A stretch of 37,882 nt of DNA from Gammaproteobacteria bacterium (lineage in GTDB: Bacteria > Pseudomonadota > Gammaproteobacteria > GCA-001735895), in the NCBI GenBank assembly GCA_024638385.1, contig JAHEKJ010000004.1, positions 34,966 through 72,847 on the forward strand. Direction: 5' to 3'. The notes under the pieces were generated by a model that had not been told where the DNA came from, did no database searches, and saw only the letters and a list, made by a program, of their open reading frames with translations. Positions 27,789 through 36,727 of this stretch are shown piece by piece (the first letter of the stretch is position 1; each line of letters begins with the position of its first letter). A program made the position numbers and the translations under genes.

Positions 27789-30500
27789 ATGAATCAGGAA
27801 CAACAAAAAAAACTCGTCCTCGTCGACGGCTCCTCGTACCTGTTTCGCGCGTTCTACGCGCGCACCGGCGCCGAGTTGTCGAGTCCGACCGGATTTCCGA
27901 CGCAGGCGATTTACATCGTCATCAACATGCTGCGCAAGCTGATCAAGGACGAGGCGCCGGACGGGATCGCGGTCGTGTTCGATGCCAGCGGCAAGACTTT
28001 TCGTGACGACCTCTACCCCGAATACAAGGCGAACCGGGAAACCATGCCGGACGACTTGCGCAAGCAGATCGAGCCGCTGCACGAAATTATTCGCGCGATG
28101 GGTTTGCCCCTGCTGTGCGTCGACGGCGTCGAGGCCGACGACGTCATCGGCACGCTCGCGCGCGAGGCCACGACGCGAGGCTACGAGGTCCTGATTTCGA
28201 CATCGGACAAGGACATGGCGCAGTTGGTCAACGACAAGGTGACGCTGGTCGACACGATGAACAACAAGGTTCTCGACGAGGACGGCGTGGTCGACAAATT
28301 CCAGGTCCGAGCCGACCAGATCGTCGACTACCTCGCGCTGATGGGTGACAGTTCGGACAATATACCGGGCGTGCCCAAGGTCGGCCCGAAAACGGCGGCG
28401 AAGTGGATCGCCGAATACGGCAGCCTCGACGACGTCATCGCCCACGCCGACGAGATTCCGGGCAAGGTCGGCGAGAACCTGCGCGCGTCGCTCGATTTTC
28501 TGCCGTTGTCCCACGAACTCGCAACGATCAAGCTCGATTGCGATACCGGCATCGATGTCGACGAACTCGAACCACAACCGGGGGACGCCGCGGCGCTGGC
28601 CAACTATTACCGCGAGTACGGCTTCAACCGCTGGTACGAAGAGGTCGCCAGCGAGGCCGGCATCGAAGCGTCGTCGCCGAAACCCGACCCCGATGCCGAG
28701 TACGAGTGCGTGCTGACCGAGGACGCGTTCGAGGCCTGGGTCGCGCGCCTGGAGCGGTCGCCGCAGTTCGCGATCGATACCGAAACCACGAGCATCGACT
28801 ACATGCGCGCCGAGCTGGTCGGCATATCGCTTTGCGTCGAAGTCGGCCGAGCCTGTTACATCCCGCTCGCGCATCGCTACGAAGGCGCGCCGAAACAGCT
28901 CGACAAGCGCGCCGTGCTGGCGCGGCTGAAGCCGATCCTGGAAGATCCCGCGAAAGCCAAGATCGGGCAAAACCTGAAGTACGACGCGCATATCCTGGTC
29001 GGCGAAGAGATACGCCTGCGTGGCATCGCGCACGATACGATGCTCGAATCCTACGTGCTGAACTCGACCGCGAGCCGCCACAACATGGACGCGTTGGCGA
29101 AGTACTACCTCGGCTACGACACGATTCACTACGAAGACATCGCCGGGCGCGGCGCCAAGCAGAAGACTTTCGACCAGATCGAGCTCGATGTGGCCAGCGA
29201 CTACGCCGCCGAGGACGCCGACATCACGCTGCGCCTGCACGAGGCCCTGTCGGCCGAGCTCGGCAAGGTCGATCGGCTGCTGGCGGTTTACACCGACATC
29301 GAAATGCCGCTGCTCGACGTGCTGCTGGAGGTCGAGCGCAACGGCGTGCTGATCGACGAAAAGATGCTCAAGCGCCAGGGCGGCGAGATCGACAAGCAGC
29401 GCGGCAAGATCGAGGAGAAAATCTATGCCGAGGCCGGACAGGTATTCAACATCGGTTCGCCGAAGCAGATCCAGGAGATTCTGTTCGACAAGCTCGCGCT
29501 GCCGGTGCTGCGCAAGACGCCCGGCGGCCAGCCGTCGACCGCCGAAGACGTGCTCGAGGAGCTCGCCGCCGAATACGAGATCCCGAAGCTCATTCTCGAG
29601 CATCGTAGCCTGACCAAGCTGCTGTCGACCTACATCGACAAGTTACCGCAGGAAATCAATCCGGCTACCGGTCGCGTGCACACGAATTACCAGCAGGCGG
29701 TGGCGTCGACCGGCCGGCTGTCGTCGACCTCGCCGAACCTGCAAAACATTCCGGTGCGCACGGCCGAGGGCCGGCGTATCCGCGAAGCCTTCGTCGCGCC
29801 GCCCGGGCACCGCATCCTGGCGCTCGACTACTCGCAGATCGAACTGCGAATCATGGCGCACCTGTCGGGCGACGACAGCCTGCGCGAAGCCTTCGCCCGC
29901 GGTCTCGACGTGCACCGTGCGACCGCGGCCGAGGTGTTCGGCGCCGATCTCGATGCGGTGTCTTCCGAGCAGCGCCGCGCCGCCAAGGCGATCAACTTCG
30001 GCCTGATCTACGGCATGTCGGCATTCGGTCTCGGCCGCCAGCTCGGCATCCCGCGCGGCGAGGCGCAGCAATATGTCGACACCTATTTCGAGCGCTATCC
30101 GGGCGTCAAGCGCTACATGGAGGAGACCAAGGAGCGCGCGCGCGAGCAGGGCTACGTCGAGACCGTGTTCGGCCGCCGGCTCTACCTGCCGGATATCAAG
30201 CACTCGAACGTCAACGTTCGCCAGTACGCCGAGCGCACCGCGATCAACGCGCCGATGCAGGGCACCGCCGCCGATATCATCAAGCGCGCGATGATTCGCG
30301 TGCAGCAATGGATCGGCGAGCAAGCCCCGAATTGCCGCATGATCATGCAGGTCCACGACGAACTCGTATTCGAGATCGCCAGCGCCGAGGTCGACGCCTG
30401 CCGCGAGGCAATCGCGGCGCGGATGACCGGCGCCGCGGATCTGTCGGTCAGCCTCGTCGTCGACGCCGGCGTCGGCGACAACTGGAACGAGGCGCACTGA
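27789..30500 (+). CDS. polA: DNA polymerase I
   Basis: A 903-residue polymerase (E. coli 928). The 5'-3' exonuclease (1-about 290) has L-V-D-G-S-S-Y-L-F-R-A and D-G-V-E-A-D-D-V-I-G. The 3'-5' exonuclease has an intact D-T-E-T (330-333), so proofreading is expected. The polymerase domain has D-Y-S-Q-I-E-L-R, R-R-A-A-K-A-I-N-F-G-L-I-Y-G and Q-V-H-D-E-L-V-F-E. It acts in Okazaki fragment processing and repair. The small RNA candidate follows about 235 bp downstream. Confidence 0.98.
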   Translation: MNQEQQKKLVLVDGSSYLFRAFYARTGAELSSPTGFPTQAIYIVINMLRKLIKDEAPDGIAVVFDASGKTFRDDLYPEYKANRETMPDDLRKQIEPLHEIIRAMGLPLLCVDGVEADDVIGTLAREATTRGYEVLISTSDKDMAQLVNDKVTLVDTMNNKVLDEDGVVDKFQVRADQIVDYLALMGDSSDNIPGVPKVGPKTAAKWIAEYGSLDDVIAHADEIPGKVGENLRASLDFLPLSHELATIKLDCDTGIDVDELEPQPGDAAALANYYREYGFNRWYEEVASEAGIEASSPKPDPDAEYECVLTEDAFEAWVARLERSPQFAIDTETTSIDYMRAELVGISLCVEVGRACYIPLAHRYEGAPKQLDKRAVLARLKPILEDPAKAKIGQNLKYDAHILVGEEIRLRGIAHDTMLESYVLNSTASRHNMDALAKYYLGYDTIHYEDIAGRGAKQKTFDQIELDVASDYAAEDADITLRLHEALSAELGKVDRLLAVYTDIEMPLLDVLLEVERNGVLIDEKMLKRQGGEIDKQRGKIEEKIYAEAGQVFNIGSPKQIQEILFDKLALPVLRKTPGGQPSTAEDVLEELAAEYEIPKLILEHRSLTKLLSTYIDKLPQEINPATGRVHTNYQQAVASTGRLSSTSPNLQNIPVRTAEGRRIREAFVAPPGHRILALDYSQIELRIMAHLSGDDSLREAFARGLDVHRATAAEVFGADLDAVSSEQRRAAKAINFGLIYGMSAFGLGRQLGIPRGEAQQYVDTYFERYPGVKRYMEETKERAREQGYVETVFGRRLYLPDIKHSNVNVRQYAERTAINAPMQGTAADIIKRAMIRVQQWIGEQAPNCRMIMQVHDELVFEIASAEVDACREAIAARMTGAADLSVSLVVDAGVGDNWNEAH

Positions 30501-30735
30501 GCCACGCACCGGACCGGCGCCCAATCTGCGCTAGTCGAGCTAAAGATTTTGCGCAATCGGCCGATAGCTGCCAAAGGCAGGGCCCGGCGCGGGCACGAGG
30601 CTCCGCGGTTGACTCCGGACCGCGGAACTACCCGCAAAGCGATAGGGGTTGAATTTTACTGAACCGATCCCATCTGCGATGCGTATTGGAAGGTAATTTT
30701 GACGGAACTAAAAGGTTGTGCCGAATGTCCATGAA
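30501..30735. other. polA downstream region
   Basis: No coding frame looks real here. A 7-bp stem CCGCGGT (30603-30609) / ACCGCGG (30619-30625) with a 9-base loop follows polA but has no T-run, so at best it is a 3'-end stabilising or Rho-dependent element. The last 40 bp hold the putative small RNA promoter. Confidence 0.5.
30704..30733 (+). promoter_or_regulatory. possible sigmaE/AlgU-type promoter of the small RNA
   Basis: GGAACTA (30704-30710) followed after 16 bp by GTCCAT (30727-30732) resembles the envelope-stress sigma factor pattern (GGAACTT, 15-16 bp, GTCNAA). An overlapping TTGACG (30699-30704) could be a sigma70 -35, but no good -10 lies 16-18 bp from it. Confidence 0.4.
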
Positions 30736-30854
30736 TTAGCGCTATAGCCCAGCGCTATGTCCGTTCTCCCTCCTATGAGCGGACAAGGGTCCGGAAACCC
30801 CATCCGGATCCATACGTTTGTCCCTGGCAGTGTTTACTGCCAGGGCTTTTTTTT
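30736..30854 (+). ncRNA. candidate small regulatory RNA in the Spot 42/ErsA position
   Basis: About 119 nt fold into a chain of hairpins. AGCGCT (30738-30743) pairs with AGCGCT (30751-30756). TGTCCG (30758-30763) pairs with CGGACA (30780-30785), exposing a C-rich loop TTCTCCCTCCTATGAG. GGGTCCGG (30787-30794) pairs with CCGGATCC (30804-30811, one G-U). A perfect terminator ends it. The place between polA and engB is that of Spot 42 in enterics and ErsA in Pseudomonas. The loop CTCCCTCC is complementary to ribosome-binding sites (GGAGG), as in Hfq-type RNAs. The 5' end is estimated. No sequence identity to Spot 42 is evident. Confidence 0.75.
30822..30854 (+). terminator. intrinsic terminator of the small RNA
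   Basis: CCCTGGCAGT (30822-30831) and ACTGCCAGGG (30836-30845) form a perfect 10-bp stem with a 4-base GTTT loop, followed by C and eight T (30847-30854). This is the clearest intrinsic terminator in the window. Confidence 0.95.
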
Positions 30855-30944
30855 GCCCGCAGGCCTGCTGCGCGGCGCGTGCGCGGCGTTGGATTTCTAC
30901 ACCAAACGCTTGCGTGGGTTGGCGCCGGCCGCCGGGATTTGCCG

Positions 30945-31035
30945 GTCATTGCGAGGAGGCGCAGCCGACGAAGCAACCTCCCAAATCCTGCCCGATCTCC
31001 GGTGATTGCTTCGCTGCTTCGCAGCTCGCAATGAC
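30945..31035. repeat. complete GTCATTGCGAG...CTCGCAATGAC inverted-repeat element
   Basis: GTCATTGCGAG (30945-30955) and CTCGCAATGAC (31025-31035) are perfect inverted ends. The inner arms GACGAAGCAA and TTGCTTCGCTGC also pair imperfectly. Half copies lie at 3-36 and 127-163. It looks like a miniature palindromic intergenic element without coding capacity. Confidence 0.8.
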
Positions 31036-31051
31036 GGCGAGTATCGGGATA

Positions 31052-31117
31052 TTCGGGCCAGGGCAAAATTTATTCGAAAGTACTTTTATCAGGTTAAGTT
31101 TTGCGCTGACCCGATTT
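31052..31117. repeat. second copy of the CCCTGG/GGGTCAG repeat (see 198-281)
   Basis: In reverse orientation this reads ATCGGGTCAG, CGCAAA, then AAATTTTGCCCTGG, matching the interior of the element at 198-281 with substitutions and a small length difference. It again lies next to a CTCGCAATGAC element and close to the 3' end of a minus-strand gene (engB). Confidence 0.6.
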
Positions 31118-31131
31118 TACGGTCATTCGGA

Positions 31132-31722
31132 CTATTCGGGTTCGAGCCAGGCGCGGCAGCGCTGTTCGAGCTGATCGAGGCCCTGGCGATTGACGGTCGA
31201 TAGCGCCGACACGCCGTGCGCGGGGCCGCCGAGGCTCGACTCGGCCGCCGTAACCGCGCGCGCGACCTGGTTGCGCGACAGCTTGTCCGCCTTGGTCAGC
31301 AGAATGTGTAGCGGCAACCGATCGCGCACCATCTCGATCAGCGCCTGATCGAGCGCGCCGACGCCGCGGCGAATATCGACGACGATGACGAGCCCGCGCA
31401 GCGCCTGCCGCTCGAGCAGGAAGCCCGACAGCACCCGGTCCCAGTGCTGACGCATGCGTTGCGGGACCCTGGCATAGCCGTAGCCGGGCAGGTCGACGAG
31501 GCGGCGGGTCGCATCGAGCGCGAAGAAGTTGATCAGCTGCGTGCGCCCGGGCGTCTTGCTCGTCTTGCACAGGCCTTTTTGCCGCACCAGGCAATTGATC
31601 GCGCTGGACTTGCCGGCGTTCGAGCGCCCGGCAAACGCGACCTCGGCGCCGCTGTCGGGCGGCAGCTGCGACAGCTCGTAGGCGCTGGTCAGGAAACGGG
31701 CTTCGGAAAATACTGGGCTCAT
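31132..31722 (-). CDS. engB: ribosome biogenesis GTP-binding protein EngB (YihA/YsxC)
   Basis: A 196-residue TRAFAC GTPase: G1 G-R-S-N-A-G-K-S-S (32-40), switch T-P-G-R-T-Q, G3 D-L-P-G-Y-G-Y-A (77-84) and G4 T-K-A-D-K. It is needed for 50S subunit assembly. ATG 31722 gives the usual short N-terminus. It is divergent from cytochrome c4, with 90 bp between them. Confidence 0.96.
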   Translation of the reverse strand: MSPVFSEARFLTSAYELSQLPPDSGAEVAFAGRSNAGKSSAINCLVRQKGLCKTSKTPGRTQLINFFALDATRRLVDLPGYGYARVPQRMRQHWDRVLSGFLLERQALRGLVIVVDIRRGVGALDQALIEMVRDRLPLHILLTKADKLSRNQVARAVTAAESSLGGPAHGVSALSTVNRQGLDQLEQRCRAWLEPE

Positions 31723-31734
31723 GCCGATCGGGGC

Positions 31735-31764
31735 TTATTGTTGAACGCGCGGCCGGGGTATGAT
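31735..31764 (+). promoter_or_regulatory. putative promoter of the cytochrome c4 gene
   Basis: TTATTG (31735-31740) and TATGAT (31759-31764) are separated by 18 bp, about 48 bp ahead of the start codon. The -10 is good, the -35 moderate. Confidence 0.4.
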
Positions 31765-31812
31765 ATACATTTGCGCCCAAAATTTCCGTACCCTTTTCCC
31801 CCGGGAGATGTA

Positions 31813-32421
31813 ATGAAAGCGAGCCATATTGGAGCCTTGGTGCTGGCCTGTTGCGGCCTGACGGCGTTCGCCGCGACCGCCGCGGATATTGAAGCGGGCA
31901 AAGCCAAGAGCGCGGTCTGTGCCGCCTGCCACGGAGTCGACGGCAACAGCTCCAACCCGATTTGGCCGTCGCTCGCCGGCCAGCACGCGAGCTATACCTA
32001 CAAGCAGCTGATGGATTTCAAGGACGGCCGGCGGGTCAACGCGTCGATGACCGGCATGGTCGCGTTGTTGACCGAGGAAGACATGAAGAATCTGGCCGCC
32101 TTTTACGAAAGCAAGATTCCGAGGGGCGTCGCATTCGATTCCGCGACGATCGCCAGGGGCGAGAGTATCTACCGTGGCGGCATCACCGAAACCCGGGTCG
32201 CGGCCTGCATGGGCTGCCACTCGCCGAGCGGCAAGGGCAACGGCCCGGCCGCGTGGCCGTCGCTCGCCGGACAGCATCCGCAGTATATCATCGCGCAATT
32301 GCAGTACTTCAAGGAAGGATTACGCGCCAACGATCCCGGCAAGATGATGCGCAACGTCGTCGTGCGGATGTCCGACGCCGAGATGGAGGCAGTCGCGAAC
32401 TACGTCGCGGGCATACGCTAG
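31813..32421 (+). CDS. cytochrome c4, periplasmic dihaem
   Basis: A 202-residue protein with a signal peptide (1-about 23, ending T-A-A) and two class I cytochrome c domains, each with a haem motif: C-A-A-C-H (36-40) and C-M-G-C-H (132-136). The axial Met of each domain is likely in S-M-T-G-M and in K-M-M-R-N. The repeated W-P-S-L-A-G-Q-H in both halves is typical of cytochrome c4. It carries electrons to terminal oxidases. ATG 31813 has GGGAG 5 nt upstream; the frame upstream is the antisense of engB. Confidence 0.95.
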   Translation: MKASHIGALVLACCGLTAFAATAADIEAGKAKSAVCAACHGVDGNSSNPIWPSLAGQHASYTYKQLMDFKDGRRVNASMTGMVALLTEEDMKNLAAFYESKIPRGVAFDSATIARGESIYRGGITETRVAACMGCHSPSGKGNGPAAWPSLAGQHPQYIIAQLQYFKEGLRANDPGKMMRNVVVRMSDAEMEAVANYVAGIR

Positions 32422-32528
32422 GCGCAGCGCGGGCGTTCAGCCCGGATTCATCGGGCGCGAACTAGTCTTGCGTCAAACCAATCGCGACGCCGATGGTCAT
32501 AACAACATCGATTTGCAGGAGCATGGCT

Positions 32529-33155
32529 ATGAGTAGAGGCTGGCTGACGGGATTCTTTCTGTTTGCGTTTTTCACCGGCGCCGCGCAGGCGCAACTGGCC
32601 TTCGTCGAGGGCACCGATTTCCAGGCGATTTCGCCGCCGGTCAGGACTTCGGACCCCGACCGGGTCGTCGTCACCGAAATTTTCTGGTACGGCTGTCCGC
32701 ATTGCTTTCGCTTCGAGCCCTACGCCGAGCGTCTCGCCGCGAGCCTGCCCGAGGGCGCCGTTTTCGAGCAGGTGCCGTCGGTGCTGAATTCGCGCTGGAC
32801 CGAACACGCCCGCGCTTACTACGCCTTCCGGACGATGGGCGTGCTCGAGCAAACCCACAAGGCCTTCTTCGATGCGATCCACCTGAAGCGCCAGCGCCTT
32901 AACAGTCTCGATGCGATCGCCGCGTTTGTCGCCGGGCAAGGCCTCGACGAAGCGGCCTTTCGCGAGCACTACTTCTCGTTTCCGGTCGAGACCCAGATTC
33001 GACGCAACATGCAAAAGGAAAAGCGCTACGGTCACCGCGGCGTACCGGCGGTCGTGGTCAACGGCAAGTACCTGGTATCCGCATCGCTGGCCGGCAGCAA
33101 CGAGCGCATGGTCGAAATCATTCGCTTCCTCGTCGCGCGGGAACTCGCCGGCTAG
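32529..33155 (+). CDS. dsbA: thiol:disulfide interchange protein DsbA
   Basis: A 208-residue periplasmic oxidoreductase with a signal peptide (1-about 21, ending A-A-Q-A), the thioredoxin-fold active site C-P-H-C (56-59) and the cis-Pro loop R-G-V-P-A. It introduces disulfide bonds in exported proteins. ATG 32529 is chosen because AGGAG (32517-32521) lies 7 nt upstream; the ATG at 32523 would be only 1 nt from it. It follows cytochrome c4 by about 107 bp, as in Pseudomonas. Confidence 0.95.
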   Translation: MSRGWLTGFFLFAFFTGAAQAQLAFVEGTDFQAISPPVRTSDPDRVVVTEIFWYGCPHCFRFEPYAERLAASLPEGAVFEQVPSVLNSRWTEHARAYYAFRTMGVLEQTHKAFFDAIHLKRQRLNSLDAIAAFVAGQGLDEAAFREHYFSFPVETQIRRNMQKEKRYGHRGVPAVVVNGKYLVSASLAGSNERMVEIIRFLVARELAG

Positions 33156-33166
33156 CGATCGTCGCG

Positions 33167-34864
33167 CTACTCGGTGCTCCAGCTGAAACGCGCGATCGCG
33201 ATATTGCCCTTGCCGTGATACTCGAGCGAGTCGCATAAATCCCGGGTCAGCAGGATACCGCGACCGCTCAGGGCGTCGTCGCCCCGCGTCGGCGGCGGTT
33301 GCCGATCGTGGTCGAATCCCCGACCGCTGTCCTCGATCCGTAATACGATGCTGCGCCGCTCCTCCTGCTGCTCGACGGACAGGTTGAAGATGACGTAGCC
33401 GCTGTCGAGGTCCGCCAGGCGCTGCTCACGCGCCTGGAAGTAGGCGTTGAAACCATCGGATCGGGTCTTCAGCTTCGAATCGAGGCCGAGCACCCCGTGA
33501 TCGAGCGCGTTGACATAGAGTTCGGTCATGACCGTGAACAGCGATTGGCGCTGGGCCTCGAGCGCTTCCATCTCGAGCAGGTAGGTCACCAGGATCGGCA
33601 CCGGGTTGGTCTCGCGCAGCCGCGCACCGTTGAAGCGCAGCGACAGCTTCCATTCCCCGCGATCGCCCGCCTGCTGCGCCGGCAGCCTGAAGTAATCCTG
33701 CGGTTCGAGCGCCGGCAGGACATCGTGCACGCAGGCGATTTCGACCAGCGTCACGTCGTCGGCCTGGGTGACCTGGTCGCCGCAAAACCGATCGAGATCC
33801 GAGATCACGCGATCGAAGATGCGACCCGCCGGCGCCAAGGCGATCGACTCGCTCAGGCGCTGGTAGCCGAATTCCTCGTCCTCCGAATTGCGCGCCTCGG
33901 TCAACCCGTCGCTGTGCAGCAGGATTCGATCGTCATAGCTGATCGGCGCGTATTGCAGCATCTCGCGCGGGTCGATCGACGCGTCGACGCCGAGCGGCAA
34001 ACCGGTCGAGGTCAGGCGATGCTTGATCCGGTTGCTGCCGCCCTCGACAACCAACACGTCGGGCATGCCGGCATTGAACACGCGCACGTGCTCGAGATCG
34101 TGATTGAGCACGACCAGCTGGGCGCCGAAAAACATACCCACCGGCAGCATGGCCTTCAGCTTCTTGTTGATACCGACCAGGATTTCCTCGGGACTGAAAC
34201 CCTTCGCCGTCATCGCGCGGAAGACCTCGGAAACCGGCATTGCGCCGAGCGCGGCGAGCAGACCGTGACCGGTGAAGTCGCCACACAGGAAAAACAGGTC
34301 GCGCGAAGGCGAGTAGGCGGACAGCACCATGTCACCGCTGAAAATTCCGGCCGGGCGCACGGTTTGCCGCAGGTGCGGATTGTCGATGTTCGAGCTCTGA
34401 ATGGCGTTGACGAACACCGATTCGGCGATTTCCTGCTCGCGGTGAATCATGCTGTACATGCCCTGGACCTCGTGATTGAGCGCGGCGATACGCTGCATCG
34501 AGCGGATCTTGCTTTGCAGGATCAGCTTGTCGTAGGGCTTGACGAGAAAATCGTCGCCGCCGGCGTCGATACATTGCGCCAGGGCTTCCTCGTCGGTCAT
34601 TGCGGTAAGAAATATCACCGGGACGAAGCGCTTGCCGGCAATTTGCTTGATCTGGCGCGTCGCCTCGTAACCGTCGAGCACGGGCATCATGACGTCCATG
34701 AAGATGATGTCGGGGGCTTCGCGGCGGAACAGGTCGACCGCTTCCTGGCCGTCGGTCGCCTCGATGGTCGAGTAGCCCTGCCGGCTCAGCAGCGACTTCA
34801 AGACCAGGCGGTTGGTCTTCTCGTCGTCGACGATCAGGGCTTTGCCGGGGGCGGAGAGGTTCAT
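33167..34864 (-). CDS. response regulator with PP2C phosphatase and HATPase domains (HsbR-like)
   Basis: A 565-residue three-domain protein. The receiver (about 8-125) has acidic pocket Asp13/Asp14, phospho-acceptor Asp57 and Lys109. The SpoIIE-type PP2C phosphatase (about 170-385) has G-D-M, G-D-F-T-G-H-G and H-S-D-G-L-T-E-A. The C-terminal RsbW-like ATPase/kinase (about 420-560) has E-L-Y-V-N-A-L-D-H-G and E-D-S-G-R-G-F-D. This is the architecture of Pseudomonas HsbR, which acts in partner switching on an anti-sigma antagonist. No histidine phosphotransferase, STAS partner or sigma gene is adjacent. ATG 34864 is preferred over an upstream start at 34882. Confidence 0.9.
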   Translation of the reverse strand: MNLSAPGKALIVDDEKTNRLVLKSLLSRQGYSTIEATDGQEAVDLFRREAPDIIFMDVMMPVLDGYEATRQIKQIAGKRFVPVIFLTAMTDEEALAQCIDAGGDDFLVKPYDKLILQSKIRSMQRIAALNHEVQGMYSMIHREQEIAESVFVNAIQSSNIDNPHLRQTVRPAGIFSGDMVLSAYSPSRDLFFLCGDFTGHGLLAALGAMPVSEVFRAMTAKGFSPEEILVGINKKLKAMLPVGMFFGAQLVVLNHDLEHVRVFNAGMPDVLVVEGGSNRIKHRLTSTGLPLGVDASIDPREMLQYAPISYDDRILLHSDGLTEARNSEDEEFGYQRLSESIALAPAGRIFDRVISDLDRFCGDQVTQADDVTLVEIACVHDVLPALEPQDYFRLPAQQAGDRGEWKLSLRFNGARLRETNPVPILVTYLLEMEALEAQRQSLFTVMTELYVNALDHGVLGLDSKLKTRSDGFNAYFQAREQRLADLDSGYVIFNLSVEQQEERRSIVLRIEDSGRGFDHDRQPPPTRGDDALSGRGILLTRDLCDSLEYHGKGNIAIARFSWSTE

Positions 34865-34960
34865 CGCGTTGTGCCTCGGCAAAGCATCGGTCTTACCGAT
34901 CGGCAGGGAGTGTCCTTGAGCGTCGAATCGATCAATGTGTAGTTCAAAAAGACCGCGAAT

Positions 34961-36727
34961 TCAAGCGCCCGCGGTTTCGGCGCGCGGCGGCCAGCCGAGG
35001 CGTTCGGCGAGACCCGAGGTCCGCCGGGTCAGGCGTGCGATCGCCGCAGCGACCACCTCCGGCGGCGCCTGCAGCGCGAAATCGCGCCGCGCGCGGGTGA
35101 CCGCCGTATAAAGCAGTTCGCGCGACAGCGCCTCGGCGGCCGGGTCGGTCGGCAACACCAGCAGGACCGAGTCGAATTCCGAGCCCTGCGCCTTGTGTAC
35201 CGTGGTCGCCCAGGCGGGAACGTGGTCGGGCAGCCGGTTGACGGAAAACTCGCGCACGCCGTCGGTGCCGGGAAAGCAGGCGCGCAAGCCCCGCGGACCC
35301 GACCACAAGACTCCGGTATCTCCGTTGTAGAGCTCGAGTTCGTGCCGGTTGCGCGTCAACATGACAGGCAGGCCATGATAGTAATCACCCGCGGCGATCC
35401 GGTTGCGCCGTTGCAACGCCGTCGAGAATTGCCGGTTCAGGCCCTCGACGCCCAGCGGTCCGCGATTGACCGCGCACAGCACTCGCGAACGGGCGAATGC
35501 GGTCAGCGCCGCAACCGGGCTATCGCTGTCGAAAATGGCCTGGTAACGCTCGCACTGCGCGGCGAAAGCGGTCGCGGCGAGCGCTTCGCCGGCATTCGCC
35601 TCCCAGGCGATACCCGGCGCGCCGGATCCGAGCAGTTCGAGTAATCCGCCGGTATCGCCGAGGTTGATCTGGCGCGCGAGTGCACCGATGCCGCTGTCGG
35701 CGGCAAAGCGAAAGCTGTGCCGCAGCAGGGCGATAGCCGCCGCGATCGGCGCGTCGACGGTCTCGGGCTCGAGGCCGTGTCCGGTAATATCGCCGAGCAC
35801 GTTGCCGGCGGCGACGGCGGCCAGCTGATCGCGATCGCCGAGCAGTATCAGGCGCGCATCGGCGGGCAGCGCCTCGAGCAGGCGATACATCAGCTCGAGG
35901 TCGATCATCGAGGCCTCGTCGACGACGACGCAATCGAATGGCAACGGATGGTTCGCGCCGTAGCGATACGCGTGCCGACGATAGCCGAGCAGCCGATGCA
36001 GGGTGCCGGCCTGTTCCGGCAGCGCGTCGCGCAACGCGTCGCCGAGGTCGAGCTGGCTACCGCGCTGGCGGATCGAGTCGAGCATGCGCGCCGCGGCCTT
36101 GCCGGTCGGTGCCGTCAACGCGACTCGCAGGCCCGGCTCGGTGTCGAGCAGCGTCGCCAGCAGCCGCAGAACCGTGGTCGTCTTGCCGGTGCCCGGCCCG
36201 CCGGAAATGATCGCCAGTCGCCGGCTCGCCGAAAGCATCACGGCGTGTCGCTGATCGGCTTCTTCGGGGCCCGCATCGGCGAACAGCGCGGCAACGCGGT
36301 CGCGAACCGGGCCGGAGACCTCCGCCGGCTTGTCGAGTAGCGCAGCGAGCCGCGCCGCCACCCGCGATTCGTAATGCCAGTAGCGCTGCAGGTAGAGACG
36401 AGTGCCGTCGAGCACGAGCGGCGTATCGGCGCCGGGATCGCCGACCGCCGGGTGCGCGCGCAGCGCTCGTTGCCAGGCGGCGGGGTCGATGCGCTGCGGC
36501 AGCTCGTTGGCGATTTCTCCCGCGGCGGCGAACGGCGGTCGGTCACGGTATTGCTCGAGATCGATGCAGACATCGCCGGCGAGATTGGCGTCACCGACCA
36601 GCGCCGCCGCCAGCGCCGGCACGTCGTCGATCGAGCCGGGCCCCTGGCGGGCGACGAATTCGGCGAAGTAACAGGCCAGCCAGTCGATATCGCCGGCGCG
36701 CGCCAGCCGCTGCAGCACCGGGCTCAT
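34961..36727 (-). CDS. recD: exodeoxyribonuclease V alpha subunit RecD
   Basis: A 588-residue SF1 helicase (E. coli 608). Walker A is G-G-P-G-T-G-K-T-T-T (about 175-184), motif II is V-V-D-E-A-S-M, and the C-terminal motifs are T-V-H-K-A-Q-G-S-E-F and Y-T-A-V-T-R-A-R. It is the fast 5'-3' motor of RecBCD. The ATG overlaps the recB stop by 4 bp (ATGA), so the two subunits are translationally coupled. Confidence 0.96.
   Translation of the reverse strand: MSPVLQRLARAGDIDWLACYFAEFVARQGPGSIDDVPALAAALVGDANLAGDVCIDLEQYRDRPPFAAAGEIANELPQRIDPAAWQRALRAHPAVGDPGADTPLVLDGTRLYLQRYWHYESRVAARLAALLDKPAEVSGPVRDRVAALFADAGPEEADQRHAVMLSASRRLAIISGGPGTGKTTTVLRLLATLLDTEPGLRVALTAPTGKAAARMLDSIRQRGSQLDLGDALRDALPEQAGTLHRLLGYRRHAYRYGANHPLPFDCVVVDEASMIDLELMYRLLEALPADARLILLGDRDQLAAVAAGNVLGDITGHGLEPETVDAPIAAAIALLRHSFRFAADSGIGALARQINLGDTGGLLELLGSGAPGIAWEANAGEALAATAFAAQCERYQAIFDSDSPVAALTAFARSRVLCAVNRGPLGVEGLNRQFSTALQRRNRIAAGDYYHGLPVMLTRNRHELELYNGDTGVLWSGPRGLRACFPGTDGVREFSVNRLPDHVPAWATTVHKAQGSEFDSVLLVLPTDPAAEALSRELLYTAVTRARRDFALQAPPEVVAAAIARLTRRTSGLAERLGWPPRAETAGA

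Noticed and set aside
27738-29603. Long minus-strand open frame (621 codons) opposite polA
   Set aside because: Antisense shadow of the exonuclease domains of DNA polymerase I.
30757-31005. Plus-strand frame of 82 codons across the small RNA and terminator
   Set aside because: It runs through a perfect intrinsic terminator and into a dispersed repeat, has no family resemblance and no ribosome-binding site.
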